A model generated the notes under the pieces. It was not told where the DNA came from. It saw only the letters and a program-made list of their open reading frames with translations, and ran no database searches. From an uncultured Fibrobacter sp. (GTDB lineage Bacteria > Fibrobacterota > Fibrobacteria > Fibrobacterales > Fibrobacteraceae), in the NCBI GenBank assembly GCA_934691725.1, contig CAKUTF010000002.1, forward strand, positions 1 through 64,000: a DNA stretch of 64,000 nucleotides, given 5' to 3'. The position numbers and the translations under genes were made by a program. Of the stretch, positions 43,286-51,151 are shown piece by piece (the first letter of the stretch is position 1; each line of letters opens with the position of its first letter).

Positions 43286-45448
43286 TTACCAGTTCGCTCC
43301 GACCTGGAAAAAGAGGCTGAAATCGCTTATGTTTTTCAGCTTTGGAAAATCGCTCAGAGAAACGATTCGGTGTAGCCCTAAACGAAGGTCAAGCGTCCGG
43401 TAGGCAAAGCGTACCATCGGTTCGAAAAGCAAGCGGTTCGCCTCCAAATCGACAAACGGGTTTTCCTCGAAATCGCGCATGTAGGACGCAAAGACCCACG
43501 CCCCGAAAAAGCGTCCGTGCACGCCAAGACTCGCCCGGGCCGCCGCATAGTGGTGGGTCGCCGTTTCCAAAAAATTAAAGGAAGCGCTCCAAGGGGAAAG
43601 CTCCGGATGCATCCGAAACCAAAGATCCACCGCCCGAATCGTTCCGTCGCTCCAAGTGGCAAGCGGATCGGGATAGACGTAGCCCTCGCCCGATTCCCGG
43701 CGAATGTGGACTCCCGCCAAGGCTCCAACCCCCAGAGCGAAAAAGCGGGTCGGAGAGAAGAATTTCTGGACGTCCAAGTTGGATGCGAGGTAAAGCGGGG
43801 CGTCGCCCGTACCGTCCGTCAGGTTCACCGAACGAAATCCCAGACTGCCCGAAATCCGGTAGCCTCGGTCCCCGAACCATTCTTCAAACCCGCAGCGACT
43901 ACGTACAAACGAAACTTTAGGATACAGGGTGTTTACAAAAAAAGTTTCTTCTTCGTGAAAAGTTCGGAGTTCAGATTTTCCGAGGAGAACGTCCAGCGAA
44001 AAATCCGCCAGGGAATCTTTCCAGGCAAAGCGCAACTCCGCATCGTTTTCCCGAACTTCCCGAATGCGCAAACCTTTCGAAGCTTCCGAAAAATACCCGA
44101 GAAGCGGACGACGCCTAGAGATGTTTCCCCAGGCAGAAAACTCTCCGCGATAACCGAAAAAACCGCGCATCAAAAATCCGGGACGGACAGCATACGAATA
44201 TTCCCCGACATAGCCGTCAACGGAAAGTGCGTATTCAAACTGGTTTACAAAACGAAAATCCAGTCCCGCATACGCCAAGGGTCCCGTCAAATTGGAGCCA
44301 AAACCTCCGACGCGAACTTCGAGAATCGATGTCGCCGAGGCGGAAATTTTCGCAATCCCTGCGGAATCCATCTGGACTTGCACGGAATCATAGAACGGCG
44401 AATAGGCGATGCGTTTCAAGAAATTGCCCGGAGCGTCGATTCCCGTATCGGAAGGATTCCAGCGAGACGAAATGTCGGAATAATAGAGCGAAGAAACCTG
44501 TTCAAAGGACGGCTCGATTTTAAACCGCGGAAGGATAGAATCCGACGGTTCGGGAGGCCGGTAAGTTCGCAAAGCGAGCGGGGAAAGTTCACCCAACTTT
44601 CTTTCCATGTCCGAATATCCCGCCTGCATCCATCCAAGCGGGGACTCTTCGGCAAACGAATGGGGACGGACAACGGCCAGATGCCCCCCCGAATCTTTTC
44701 GGGCGCGAAAGAACTTCAAGGCGTTTTGAAATCCGGCAACGGCAAGCGGATCTTCCCGAAAGCCGTCATCCCGAACCGGGTAGGCCATGACATAAATCGA
44801 AAACGCAGACGAATCGTCCGGAAAAAAGAAAGGGCACTTCTCGCCCGAAGCGAACGAAAACGGGAGCGCCTCCACAACCTTCGAAGGCTTGAATTCGCCC
44901 GCTTTACACGAAAGTGCGGAAAAAGGAATCGCCGAAGAGTCCGCCCGGGTCAAAGCCTCTTGCAGCCGAAGCAGAAAGAGCGACTTTTCCAGAAAGGATT
45001 CATCGATTTCCAGGGATTTGGGACATAGCATCGCCCGTCCAGACGAATCTCCGAAAAAGGCAAAGCGAAACGCAAGCGCTGGCGCCCCCGAAAAAGCAAC
45101 CGGCAAGTCAAACCATCGCCGTTCTGGCGTGTGCGGCAAAACCTGCGAAACAAAAAGCGTGTCGGTCAAGATCCGCTGGATTTCATCGAGTTCAAAACCC
45201 GAGGCCCAGAGCGACCCGACAAAAGCCCCCCACGAAGTCCCTACTACGGAATCCACCGGGACGCGGTAATCCCGCACGGCATACAGAACGCCTAACGAAT
45301 ACCACGGCGAACGACTCCCCCCTCCCAGATAAAGAACCGTTCTCGAAAACGGAACCGTTTTCTTTTGGAAATGCAGGGAATCGCCTTCGGCAAAGGAAAG
45401 CGTCAGAAACGCGAAAAGAGGAATCCAGAGCTTCCTGAGAAGGCACAT
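43286..45448 (-). CDS. Patatin-like protein with C-terminal beta-barrel (type Vd autotransporter-like)
   Basis: 720 aa. Signal peptide at residues 1-20, then a patatin domain: LYLGGGSRSPWYSLGVL (oxyanion hole, about 39-55) and VVGTSWGAFVGSLWASG with nucleophile Ser 72 (GxSxG). The catalytic Asp motif DG(A/G) normally about 130-150 residues later is not found; the nearest candidate is RDDGF. The second half (about 350-720) has alternating beta-strands typical of an outer-membrane barrel and ends in GANW. The order signal-patatin-linker-barrel resembles PlpD-type proteins that display a lipase on the cell surface. Lipase activity is uncertain because of the missing Asp. Confidence 0.75.
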   Translation of the reverse strand: MCLLRKLWIPLFAFLTLSFAEGDSLHFQKKTVPFSRTVLYLGGGSRSPWYSLGVLYAVRDYRVPVDSVVGTSWGAFVGSLWASGFELDEIQRILTDTLFVSQVLPHTPERRWFDLPVAFSGAPALAFRFAFFGDSSGRAMLCPKSLEIDESFLEKSLFLLRLQEALTRADSSAIPFSALSCKAGEFKPSKVVEALPFSFASGEKCPFFFPDDSSAFSIYVMAYPVRDDGFREDPLAVAGFQNALKFFRARKDSGGHLAVVRPHSFAEESPLGWMQAGYSDMERKLGELSPLALRTYRPPEPSDSILPRFKIEPSFEQVSSLYYSDISSRWNPSDTGIDAPGNFLKRIAYSPFYDSVQVQMDSAGIAKISASATSILEVRVGGFGSNLTGPLAYAGLDFRFVNQFEYALSVDGYVGEYSYAVRPGFLMRGFFGYRGEFSAWGNISRRRPLLGYFSEASKGLRIREVRENDAELRFAWKDSLADFSLDVLLGKSELRTFHEEETFFVNTLYPKVSFVRSRCGFEEWFGDRGYRISGSLGFRSVNLTDGTGDAPLYLASNLDVQKFFSPTRFFALGVGALAGVHIRRESGEGYVYPDPLATWSDGTIRAVDLWFRMHPELSPWSASFNFLETATHHYAAARASLGVHGRFFGAWVFASYMRDFEENPFVDLEANRLLFEPMVRFAYRTLDLRLGLHRIVSLSDFPKLKNISDFSLFFQVGANW

Positions 45449-45460
45449 CGCTACCCCGGA

Positions 45461-46354
45461 CTAGGCTTTCGGTGATTCAAAGATTTTTTCAAATTCGCCC
45501 GAAACGATTAGCGGAGCGACGCAAGAATCGACGTTAAAGACTTCCCACGACGGAACAAAGGACTTTCTGTCATCGGCAAGTACAAGCCTTTGGGTAACGA
45601 CACCCCGGAGATTAGCCGCGAGAGAGGCTCGGAGGAGCTTCCTGTTTTCACAAGAAGTCGAAGAAGAAAGATAAGCCATGACGTCCCGCGCAGAACCTGC
45701 CGTATATGTGGCGACGACCAACGCTCCCGAAGCTGCGGCATCGAGAGCCGGAAGCAAGGCGTTTTCGTCTAGGTCTCCGAGCCAGAACAGGTCCGTCCCC
45801 GATAGGATTCCCTGCCGAATTTCCTCTTCCGCGGAAACCTTGGGACGTTTCCGCACGACAAGACTTTCTCCCGTCCGAATCCGGTATTCGGGAAGCGCGT
45901 CCAAGAAGCTCGCCCGGAGCGTCCGCCTTGAACACAGTTCCGAAACGAAAGCGGATGCGGTCGTCGTCTTTCCCGAAAGCTTTGGACCCGCGAACAGGAC
46001 AAGCCCGGAATCCACACCAAGCAGGTTCATCGCCGCTTCGGGGAAAGCCAAGGTCGAAAGTTCCGGAGCGTCCATTCCGACAGGTCGCAAAACGACCGTC
46101 TTGCCAAAAGCCTCGCGAGAATAACGCACACGCCATTCCGTTTTCGCCCAAGGACCGCCACAAAAGGCGCCACTTTCCCCGACCAGGGGACCGAAAAAAC
46201 TTTCCAGTTCGCCAAAAGAAAGCTTTTCCGCATTCGGAATGTTCCTCACGCGTCCTGCGATGCGAAGCGACGGGACAAAGCCCTCGGCTAAAATCAGATC
46301 CACCGCTCCGACCTGCAAAGCGTATTCCAGAACGCCATCCAAAGAATTTTCCAT
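45461..46354 (-). CDS. Degenerate PilT-like ATPase (second of a pair)
   Basis: 297 aa, lacking the C-terminal part of true PilT (about 340-370 aa). Walker A is intact (GPKLSGKTTT, residues 123-132). The Walker B region reads TDLFWLGDLDE (187-197), where PilT has VGEMRD, so the catalytic Glu is lost. The His box reads ATYTAGSA (215-222), where PilT has ATLHTNSA, so the His is lost. It may bind ATP without cycling normally. It lies 10 nt after the first PilT-like gene. Confidence 0.75.
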   Translation of the reverse strand: MENSLDGVLEYALQVGAVDLILAEGFVPSLRIAGRVRNIPNAEKLSFGELESFFGPLVGESGAFCGGPWAKTEWRVRYSREAFGKTVVLRPVGMDAPELSTLAFPEAAMNLLGVDSGLVLFAGPKLSGKTTTASAFVSELCSRRTLRASFLDALPEYRIRTGESLVVRKRPKVSAEEEIRQGILSGTDLFWLGDLDENALLPALDAAASGALVVATYTAGSARDVMAYLSSSTSCENRKLLRASLAANLRGVVTQRLVLADDRKSFVPSWEVFNVDSCVAPLIVSGEFEKIFESPKA

Positions 46355-46364
46355 ACACTATATC

Positions 46365-47951
46365 CTATTTGCCCGGGCGATAGACGGCAAAACGGCGACG
46401 GTTCAAGGAATGCCGCCAAGCGTCCTCTCCGCGGATAAATCCCGAATCCACCAGATTTTGGAGGGAATCGTCGAGCGAAATCCCTTGGTCTTTAGACATT
46501 ATCGCTTGAGGCAACCGGGCGAGCTCCTTCCGGCGAATAATATCCGAAACCGAAGCGGTAACCTTCAGGGCTTCCGCGGCAAGGACCCAACCTTGGCCAT
46601 CGATTACGGGGAGCAGATGCTGCACGATGATCCCCTTCAGTTCGTTCGATAACGCGTTCGCCAGTTCCTCTTCACTTTCACCTGCTTCGGAAAGCAAGCG
46701 GGAAAGCAGACCATAGATATCGTTACCCGTCGTTACGGCAAAGACCAGGACTCCCGAAGAAGCTGCCCGCAACAGCGACCAAAGCTCGTCGAGAGATTCC
46801 AGATGATCGAACAGGATGACATCCGCACCGGCGCGGGTTGCTTCCCGGACAGCCTCGCTTCCGGATAGGACATGCAATCCGATCTCCTTTTGAAGGACCA
46901 TCCCGCGGTCGCTTCGAAGCACGCGTTCAATCGGCTTCTCGACCGTTTCCAGAAGGACATCCCTGCCGTTCAATATCGCTTCGCCAAAAGCCCCGAGCGT
47001 CGTCGAGCGTCCGCTTTCCGAATTTCCGGCGATTAACACAAGCCCGCTTGAAAGCTTTAGGAAATCCTCACAGAACGCAGGCAGATACAATTTATCGAAA
47101 GAAATCGCCGTCGAAGAAATCAGGCGAATAGCAAGCGATGGAACAGTTTCGTTCCACGTAACCGCCAAGCGGTTCCGGCCAACCCCCGAAAGGGCGAAGG
47201 ACTTGCAAAAATCCACTCCGACAACGGGTTCGTATCCGTCCGCAAAACCGTTTTTCGCTTCGGAGAGAAAAGCGGAAAGCCTAGACGCATCACAAATGGC
47301 GTCGCTCGCATAGACAAGCTTTCCAAACACGCGAAACGCAATCCGGGATTTTTCGGAAAGATAGACATCCGTCGCGTTGAGCTTCCGGGCAAAGGCAAGA
47401 ATCTGCGAAAGGGAATTTTCCATCGAAAAACGCTCCGGGACTTCGACCGTTCCTTCCCCGCATTCGATTTCAAAGCGGTCCGGCAAATCTTCTCCCGATT
47501 CGGAAAGTCCGCTATTCCCTGCCTGGAAAACGGCAACCGGCGCAATGCTCGTCTGTTCAAGCCCCGAAACCTTTTCGATCTGGACACTCGTCACGTTTGC
47601 TTGCCCGTAGGGATTGTTCCCTTCCAAGGCTATTGAAGGTTCGGGCTGCGACTTTGTTTCGGCAATCGGTTCTGTTTTTGAGGCAGGCGTCGGAGCTTTC
47701 GCCGTCGGGCGTTCAAAAGGCGAATCGGTCGAAGCCTTGGGCTTTTCCGCCGCATTCAGCTTGACCTCCAAATCCCGAACATAGGAATCCACCGCATCAT
47801 AAGTCGTTTGGTCGAGAATGCCGTTTTCGAGCAAGAGCCTTCCCAAATCGTGGGATTCGTCAATTTTATCCCAAAACTCCTGGATTTGCGCCTTTGTGAC
47901 CAGGTTGTTCGAAAACAGGACCTTTGCCATTATCTGGTTTCTTGTCATCAT
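46365..47951 (-). CDS. Degenerate PilT/GspE-like ATPase with N-terminal domain (first of a pair)
   Basis: 528 aa. An N-terminal domain (about 1-65, LGRLLLENGILDQTTYDAVDSY) resembles the N1/MshEN domain of PilB/GspE-type ATPases. A Pro/Ser/Thr linker (about 66-160) and the PilT-like core follow. Walker A reads GNSESGRSTT (309-318): the essential Lys is replaced by Arg. Walker B reads ADVILFDHLES (376-386) without the catalytic Glu. Probably inactive as an ATPase and may act as a scaffold or regulator. Its start overlaps the upstream ABC permease stop by ATGA. Confidence 0.75.
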   Translation of the reverse strand: MMTRNQIMAKVLFSNNLVTKAQIQEFWDKIDESHDLGRLLLENGILDQTTYDAVDSYVRDLEVKLNAAEKPKASTDSPFERPTAKAPTPASKTEPIAETKSQPEPSIALEGNNPYGQANVTSVQIEKVSGLEQTSIAPVAVFQAGNSGLSESGEDLPDRFEIECGEGTVEVPERFSMENSLSQILAFARKLNATDVYLSEKSRIAFRVFGKLVYASDAICDASRLSAFLSEAKNGFADGYEPVVGVDFCKSFALSGVGRNRLAVTWNETVPSLAIRLISSTAISFDKLYLPAFCEDFLKLSSGLVLIAGNSESGRSTTLGAFGEAILNGRDVLLETVEKPIERVLRSDRGMVLQKEIGLHVLSGSEAVREATRAGADVILFDHLESLDELWSLLRAASSGVLVFAVTTGNDIYGLLSRLLSEAGESEEELANALSNELKGIIVQHLLPVIDGQGWVLAAEALKVTASVSDIIRRKELARLPQAIMSKDQGISLDDSLQNLVDSGFIRGEDAWRHSLNRRRFAVYRPGK

Positions 47952-48757
47952 ACAAAATCCCTGCGGCTAAACCACCAGCTAGAGATGGCAAGGAATATTC
48001 CGATGTAGCCGATTGCGTACAAACTATTCCACAAGATATAGTGCGAAGGAAGGGCGATACCGTGCACGACATAAGACGCAATGTCAAAGCGGTACAGGCC
48101 GGGGAAAACGGCATGGACGATTTCTGCAGCCTTTTCCATCACGACGCTTTCCGTTCCCTCGACTTCCCCCATCCGACGGACAAAGCGCACCTGTTCCATC
48201 AGTTCATTCGAGAGCCGTCCGGCGATATAGACGCCTATCGTAAACAGTGCAGATAGAACCGGTGTCGAAAAAGTCGAAAAAAGAAGGGCGACCGCGACGA
48301 CAATTGCCATTTCCCAAAAAATCAAAAGAACCGCCCAGAGAAGCGAAAGCGTCGGATTTGACCCCGTCCATACGAGAATCGCGTAATAGACCGACGTGAG
48401 CAAAACGAGGTGAACCGCGACAACGGCGAGCAGCCCTAGATATTTCCCGATGATGAAAACCGCGCGGCTGATGGGCTTCGAAAGAAGCGTAAGGACGGTT
48501 CTCCCCTGGATTTCCTTCTGGACAAGTCCGATTCCGACAAAAACCGAAATCAGAAGTCCCGAAAGCGACATGATGCTGAGGGTTGTCGATTTTATCACGT
48601 AAGAACGGTCGAAAACTGACCATTCCCCGAGCAAGATGCTGAAAAAAGCAAGCGCAATCGCAAGGAAAACGATATTGTAGAGAATCTTGTTTCGCACCGA
48701 CTCGCGAAAAGTGTTCAGTGCGATGATCCCGATATTCTTAATGTTCTGCACGGGCAA
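47948..48757 (-). CDS. ABC-2-type transporter permease
   Basis: 269 aa from the TTG at 48757; a GTG at 48751 has better spacing (9 nt) from GGAGG and would remove two residues. Six hydrophobic segments are visible, with ISKPISRAVFIIGKYLG-like sequence (LLSKPISR) typical of ABC-2 permeases. It overlaps the ATPase gene by up to 20 nt and the PilT-like gene by 4 nt. Confidence 0.85.
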   Translation of the reverse strand: MPVQNIKNIGIIALNTFRESVRNKILYNIVFLAIALAFFSILLGEWSVFDRSYVIKSTTLSIMSLSGLLISVFVGIGLVQKEIQGRTVLTLLSKPISRAVFIIGKYLGLLAVVAVHLVLLTSVYYAILVWTGSNPTLSLLWAVLLIFWEMAIVVAVALLFSTFSTPVLSALFTIGVYIAGRLSNELMEQVRFVRRMGEVEGTESVVMEKAAEIVHAVFPGLYRFDIASYVVHGIALPSHYILWNSLYAIGYIGIFLAISSWWFSRRDFV

Positions 48758-49652
48758 TTTCCTCCGTCAAGACATCTTCGAGACTAGGACGTTTATGTTC
48801 GACGCATTCCACGGGAAGTCCCGAGCGAAGGCAAAAATTCAAAAAGCGGTCACGCGCAAGAGAATCCCGGCAGACCCATTCCCGCGGAGTTGTCCCCTGC
48901 GGCTTGACGCCTTCGGGAAGATCCGACAAGGGAATATCCGCTGCGACATGGACATGGTATTCCGCAGAAGCGTTCGACGTAAAGTCGTCAACCGTTCCCT
49001 CGCGGACGATTTTTCCGCCGACAATCATCGCGACGCGGTGGCTGATCGTTTCGACGTCCGACAGCAAGTGGCTCGAATAGAAGACCGTGACGCCTTCCCG
49101 GTTGAGCGAAAGAATCGCTTCGCGGACATCTTTTCTGCCTACTGGATCGAGCCCGCTCATCGGTTCATCCAAAATCAAAAGGTCCGGCTTCGAAAGAATC
49201 GCCTGGGCGATGCCGACCCGCTGCATCATTCCCTTCGAATAGGTACGCAGCCGCCTGTTAATCCAGTCCTTGTCCGCATTCAAAAGGGACAGCGCCCAGT
49301 CAACCCGCTTTTCCAGGAAACATCCGGAAAGTCCGCAAAGCCTGCCGTAAAAACGCATCAGTTCGCGCCCCGTCAAATAGTCGTAAAAGTAAGGCTGTTC
49401 CGGCGAATATCCTAGATGACGACGGCATTCCACATCCGAAGGATCCCGCCCGCCGACCAGGACCTTTCCCGAATCCTTGCGGAGAAGCCCCGTTAAAAGC
49501 TTAATCGTCGTCGATTTTCCCGCACCGTTCGGGCCGATAAAGCCATAGATAACGCCTTTCGGAACATGAAACGACACGCCGGAAAGCGCCTTTTTCGGTC
49601 GCAGAAGAAAACCCGAGCGATATGTCTTCTGGAGATTTTCGACCTGGATCAT
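48738..49652 (-). CDS. ABC transporter ATP-binding protein
   Basis: 304 aa. Walker A GPNGAGKST, signature YSKGMMQRVGIAQAI (S-K-G-M variant of LSGGQ), Walker B LLILDEPMSGLDP, and the switch His (YSSHLLSDVE). A C-terminal extension of about 80 aa is typical of exporters with ABC-2 permeases. Coupled to the small membrane gene by an ATGA overlap and to the permease by overlap. Gliding and export systems of FCB bacteria use similar pairs, but the substrate is unknown. Confidence 0.92.
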   Translation of the reverse strand: MIQVENLQKTYRSGFLLRPKKALSGVSFHVPKGVIYGFIGPNGAGKSTTIKLLTGLLRKDSGKVLVGGRDPSDVECRRHLGYSPEQPYFYDYLTGRELMRFYGRLCGLSGCFLEKRVDWALSLLNADKDWINRRLRTYSKGMMQRVGIAQAILSKPDLLILDEPMSGLDPVGRKDVREAILSLNREGVTVFYSSHLLSDVETISHRVAMIVGGKIVREGTVDDFTSNASAEYHVHVAADIPLSDLPEGVKPQGTTPREWVCRDSLARDRFLNFCLRSGLPVECVEHKRPSLEDVLTEEIARAEH

Positions 49653-49885
49653 TTTTCGTCCTCTTCACCCTTCGCAATTTTCTTCAGCGTCTTGCGGTTG
49701 AAGACATAATAGAGTACGGCCCCGATCAAATAGACGAGCAGCCCCGCATAGAAGAAATAGTTGAGAGAGGATACGGGAAATCCCGGAAAAATCCGGTTGA
49801 GCAGCGGATGCCCAAAAAAGTACATCAAAACGAGAACGACGCCTAAGATTCGAAGCGCATACGTCATTCCAACTTTCTTGTCCAT
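49649..49885 (-). CDS. Small two-helix membrane protein
   Basis: 78 aa with two membrane segments (about 10-25 and 40-60) and a charged C-terminus (KKIAKGEEDEK). It heads the operon with the ABC transporter and PilT-like genes and overlaps the ATPase start by ATGA. No family recognised. Confidence 0.72.
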   Translation of the reverse strand: MDKKVGMTYALRILGVVLVLMYFFGHPLLNRIFPGFPVSSLNYFFYAGLLVYLIGAVLYYVFNRKTLKKIAKGEEDEK

Positions 49886-49974
49886 AAAAATTCTCCAAGA
49901 AGAAACCTTTCGGAGAAAAAATACACATAAAAAAAGAAAAGCGTTAGGCTACCTGGAAAATTCGCCCGATATTT

Positions 49975-50364
49975 GTTATTAGTTGAGAGGATGGAATCAG
50001 TGGTCAATTAGCAATGAGTAATTAGGAGTGAGGAATTGGCTGTTTAGCGAGCCGGTGTCAGAGGTCAGCGACTAGCGAACAGTTAGGGAACAGGGAGTGG
50101 GAATTAGATTGCTGAGCGAACTGTTGCTAGAGCTTAGAGCTGAGATTTTAGAGCTTAGCAAATAGTTGATAGTGGACAGGAATCAGGACTCAGTGGTCAG
50201 AGCCTAGTTGATAGTGGATAGTTGAAAGAAAATAGGACTCAAAAAAGGCTCGCTCCGCGACCAATTCCTCATTCCTCATTTTCTTACCCGTCCGCGAAAT
50301 ATTCCCTCATCCCTAGTCCCCAAGAGCTTAAACGTCCACGGTTCTAAGCTCTCAGTTCTATCGA
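49975..50364. repeat. Heptamer-type intergenic array C between the ABC operon and the GGGPS gene
   Basis: No gene seen. From 50129 to 50240 there are 16 consecutive heptamers, each starting with AG (for example AGAGCTT, AGTTGAT, AGTGGTC), a strict 7-nt register over 112 nt. Four further AG heptamers run from 50060 to 50087, with a phase slip after. On the right side the register is CT-led (50344-50378) and runs into the 3' end of the GGGPS gene. The block TTGGCTGTTTAGCGAGC is at 50036-50052 and a TAAACGTCCACGG block at 50329-50341. Confidence 0.88.
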
Positions 50365-51123
50365 CTAAGCTCTGACATGGATGGCATTCGCAAATTCGCG
50401 GAGAAGCCCCGGATCCTTCACTTTTTCCCAAAGCGTTCCTGTCACAATAATCTGCGCACCGGCGGAAACACGCACGGAAGCCGCTTCGGGTTCCCGGATT
50501 CCTCCCCCGGTGATAATCGTCATCTGTGTTGCCTTTCGCGTATAGGCGATATGCTCTACCGGAACCGGCGTCTCGGCACCGGAGCCTGCTTCAAGATAGA
50601 CGTAACGCATTCCCATCAACTCCGCGGCGACAGAATGCACCATCGAGAGCTTCGGCTTGTTCGACGGAACGGGCATCGTGTTGCTGATATATTCCACGGC
50701 TGTGCGTTTTCCGCTGCTGATAAGCTCGTATGCCGTCGGAATCGCTTCGATGCCTAGAGACCTCACCAGAACGCCTCCGCGGACCTGTTCGTCAATCAGA
50801 TAGTTCGGGTTGCGGCCCGTCACAAGCGTCGTAAAAAGAATCGCGTCAAAGCCGGGAACCACCTGGGACGCTCCGCCCGGAAAGAGGATAACCGGAAGCG
50901 GGACCTCCTTTTTCAGTGCCAAAACCTGGGACGGAAGCTTGAAATTTCCCATGAACGATCCACCGACGAGAAGCACATCCGCTCCGTTTTCGGCAGCAAG
51001 CGTTCCCGCTTTGAGGAGGGACGTGTCGTCCGATGTGTCGGGGTCGAGCAGCACGGCGAACAACGCGCCGCGCCTTTCGATAGCCTCGTTCAAGGCGGTT
51101 TCGGTCTTACCTATTTTAAGCAT
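50365..51123 (-). CDS. Geranylgeranylglyceryl phosphate synthase family protein (PcrB/GGGPS)
   Basis: 252 aa from the ATG at 51123; the upstream frame overlaps the next gene and is not like the family. TIM-barrel with phosphate-binding motifs: VLLDPDTSDD near the N-terminus, YLEAGSGAETPVP and the C-terminal TIITGGGIREPEAA. Length and motifs fit the larger group (archaeal/Bacteroidetes type) of GGGPS, which joins a polyprenyl diphosphate to sn-glycerol-1-phosphate through an ether bond. No sn-glycerol-1-phosphate dehydrogenase is in the window. Its last codons and TAG stop lie inside array C heptamers. Confidence 0.88.
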   Translation of the reverse strand: MLKIGKTETALNEAIERRGALFAVLLDPDTSDDTSLLKAGTLAAENGADVLLVGGSFMGNFKLPSQVLALKKEVPLPVILFPGGASQVVPGFDAILFTTLVTGRNPNYLIDEQVRGGVLVRSLGIEAIPTAYELISSGKRTAVEYISNTMPVPSNKPKLSMVHSVAAELMGMRYVYLEAGSGAETPVPVEHIAYTRKATQMTIITGGGIREPEAASVRVSAGAQIIVTGTLWEKVKDPGLLREFANAIHVRA

Positions 51124-51151
51124 AGCGAAAATATAGGAAAGACTTGTCCCG

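Noticed and set aside
43517..45028. Long plus-strand frame of about 500 codons opposite the patatin-barrel gene
   Set aside because: Highly basic composition without family features; the minus frame has signal peptide and patatin motifs.
50041..50380. Heptamer arrays as CRISPR or as coding minisatellite
   Set aside because: There are no repeat-spacer units and a 7-nt period would shift frame at every unit; stops occur in all frames.
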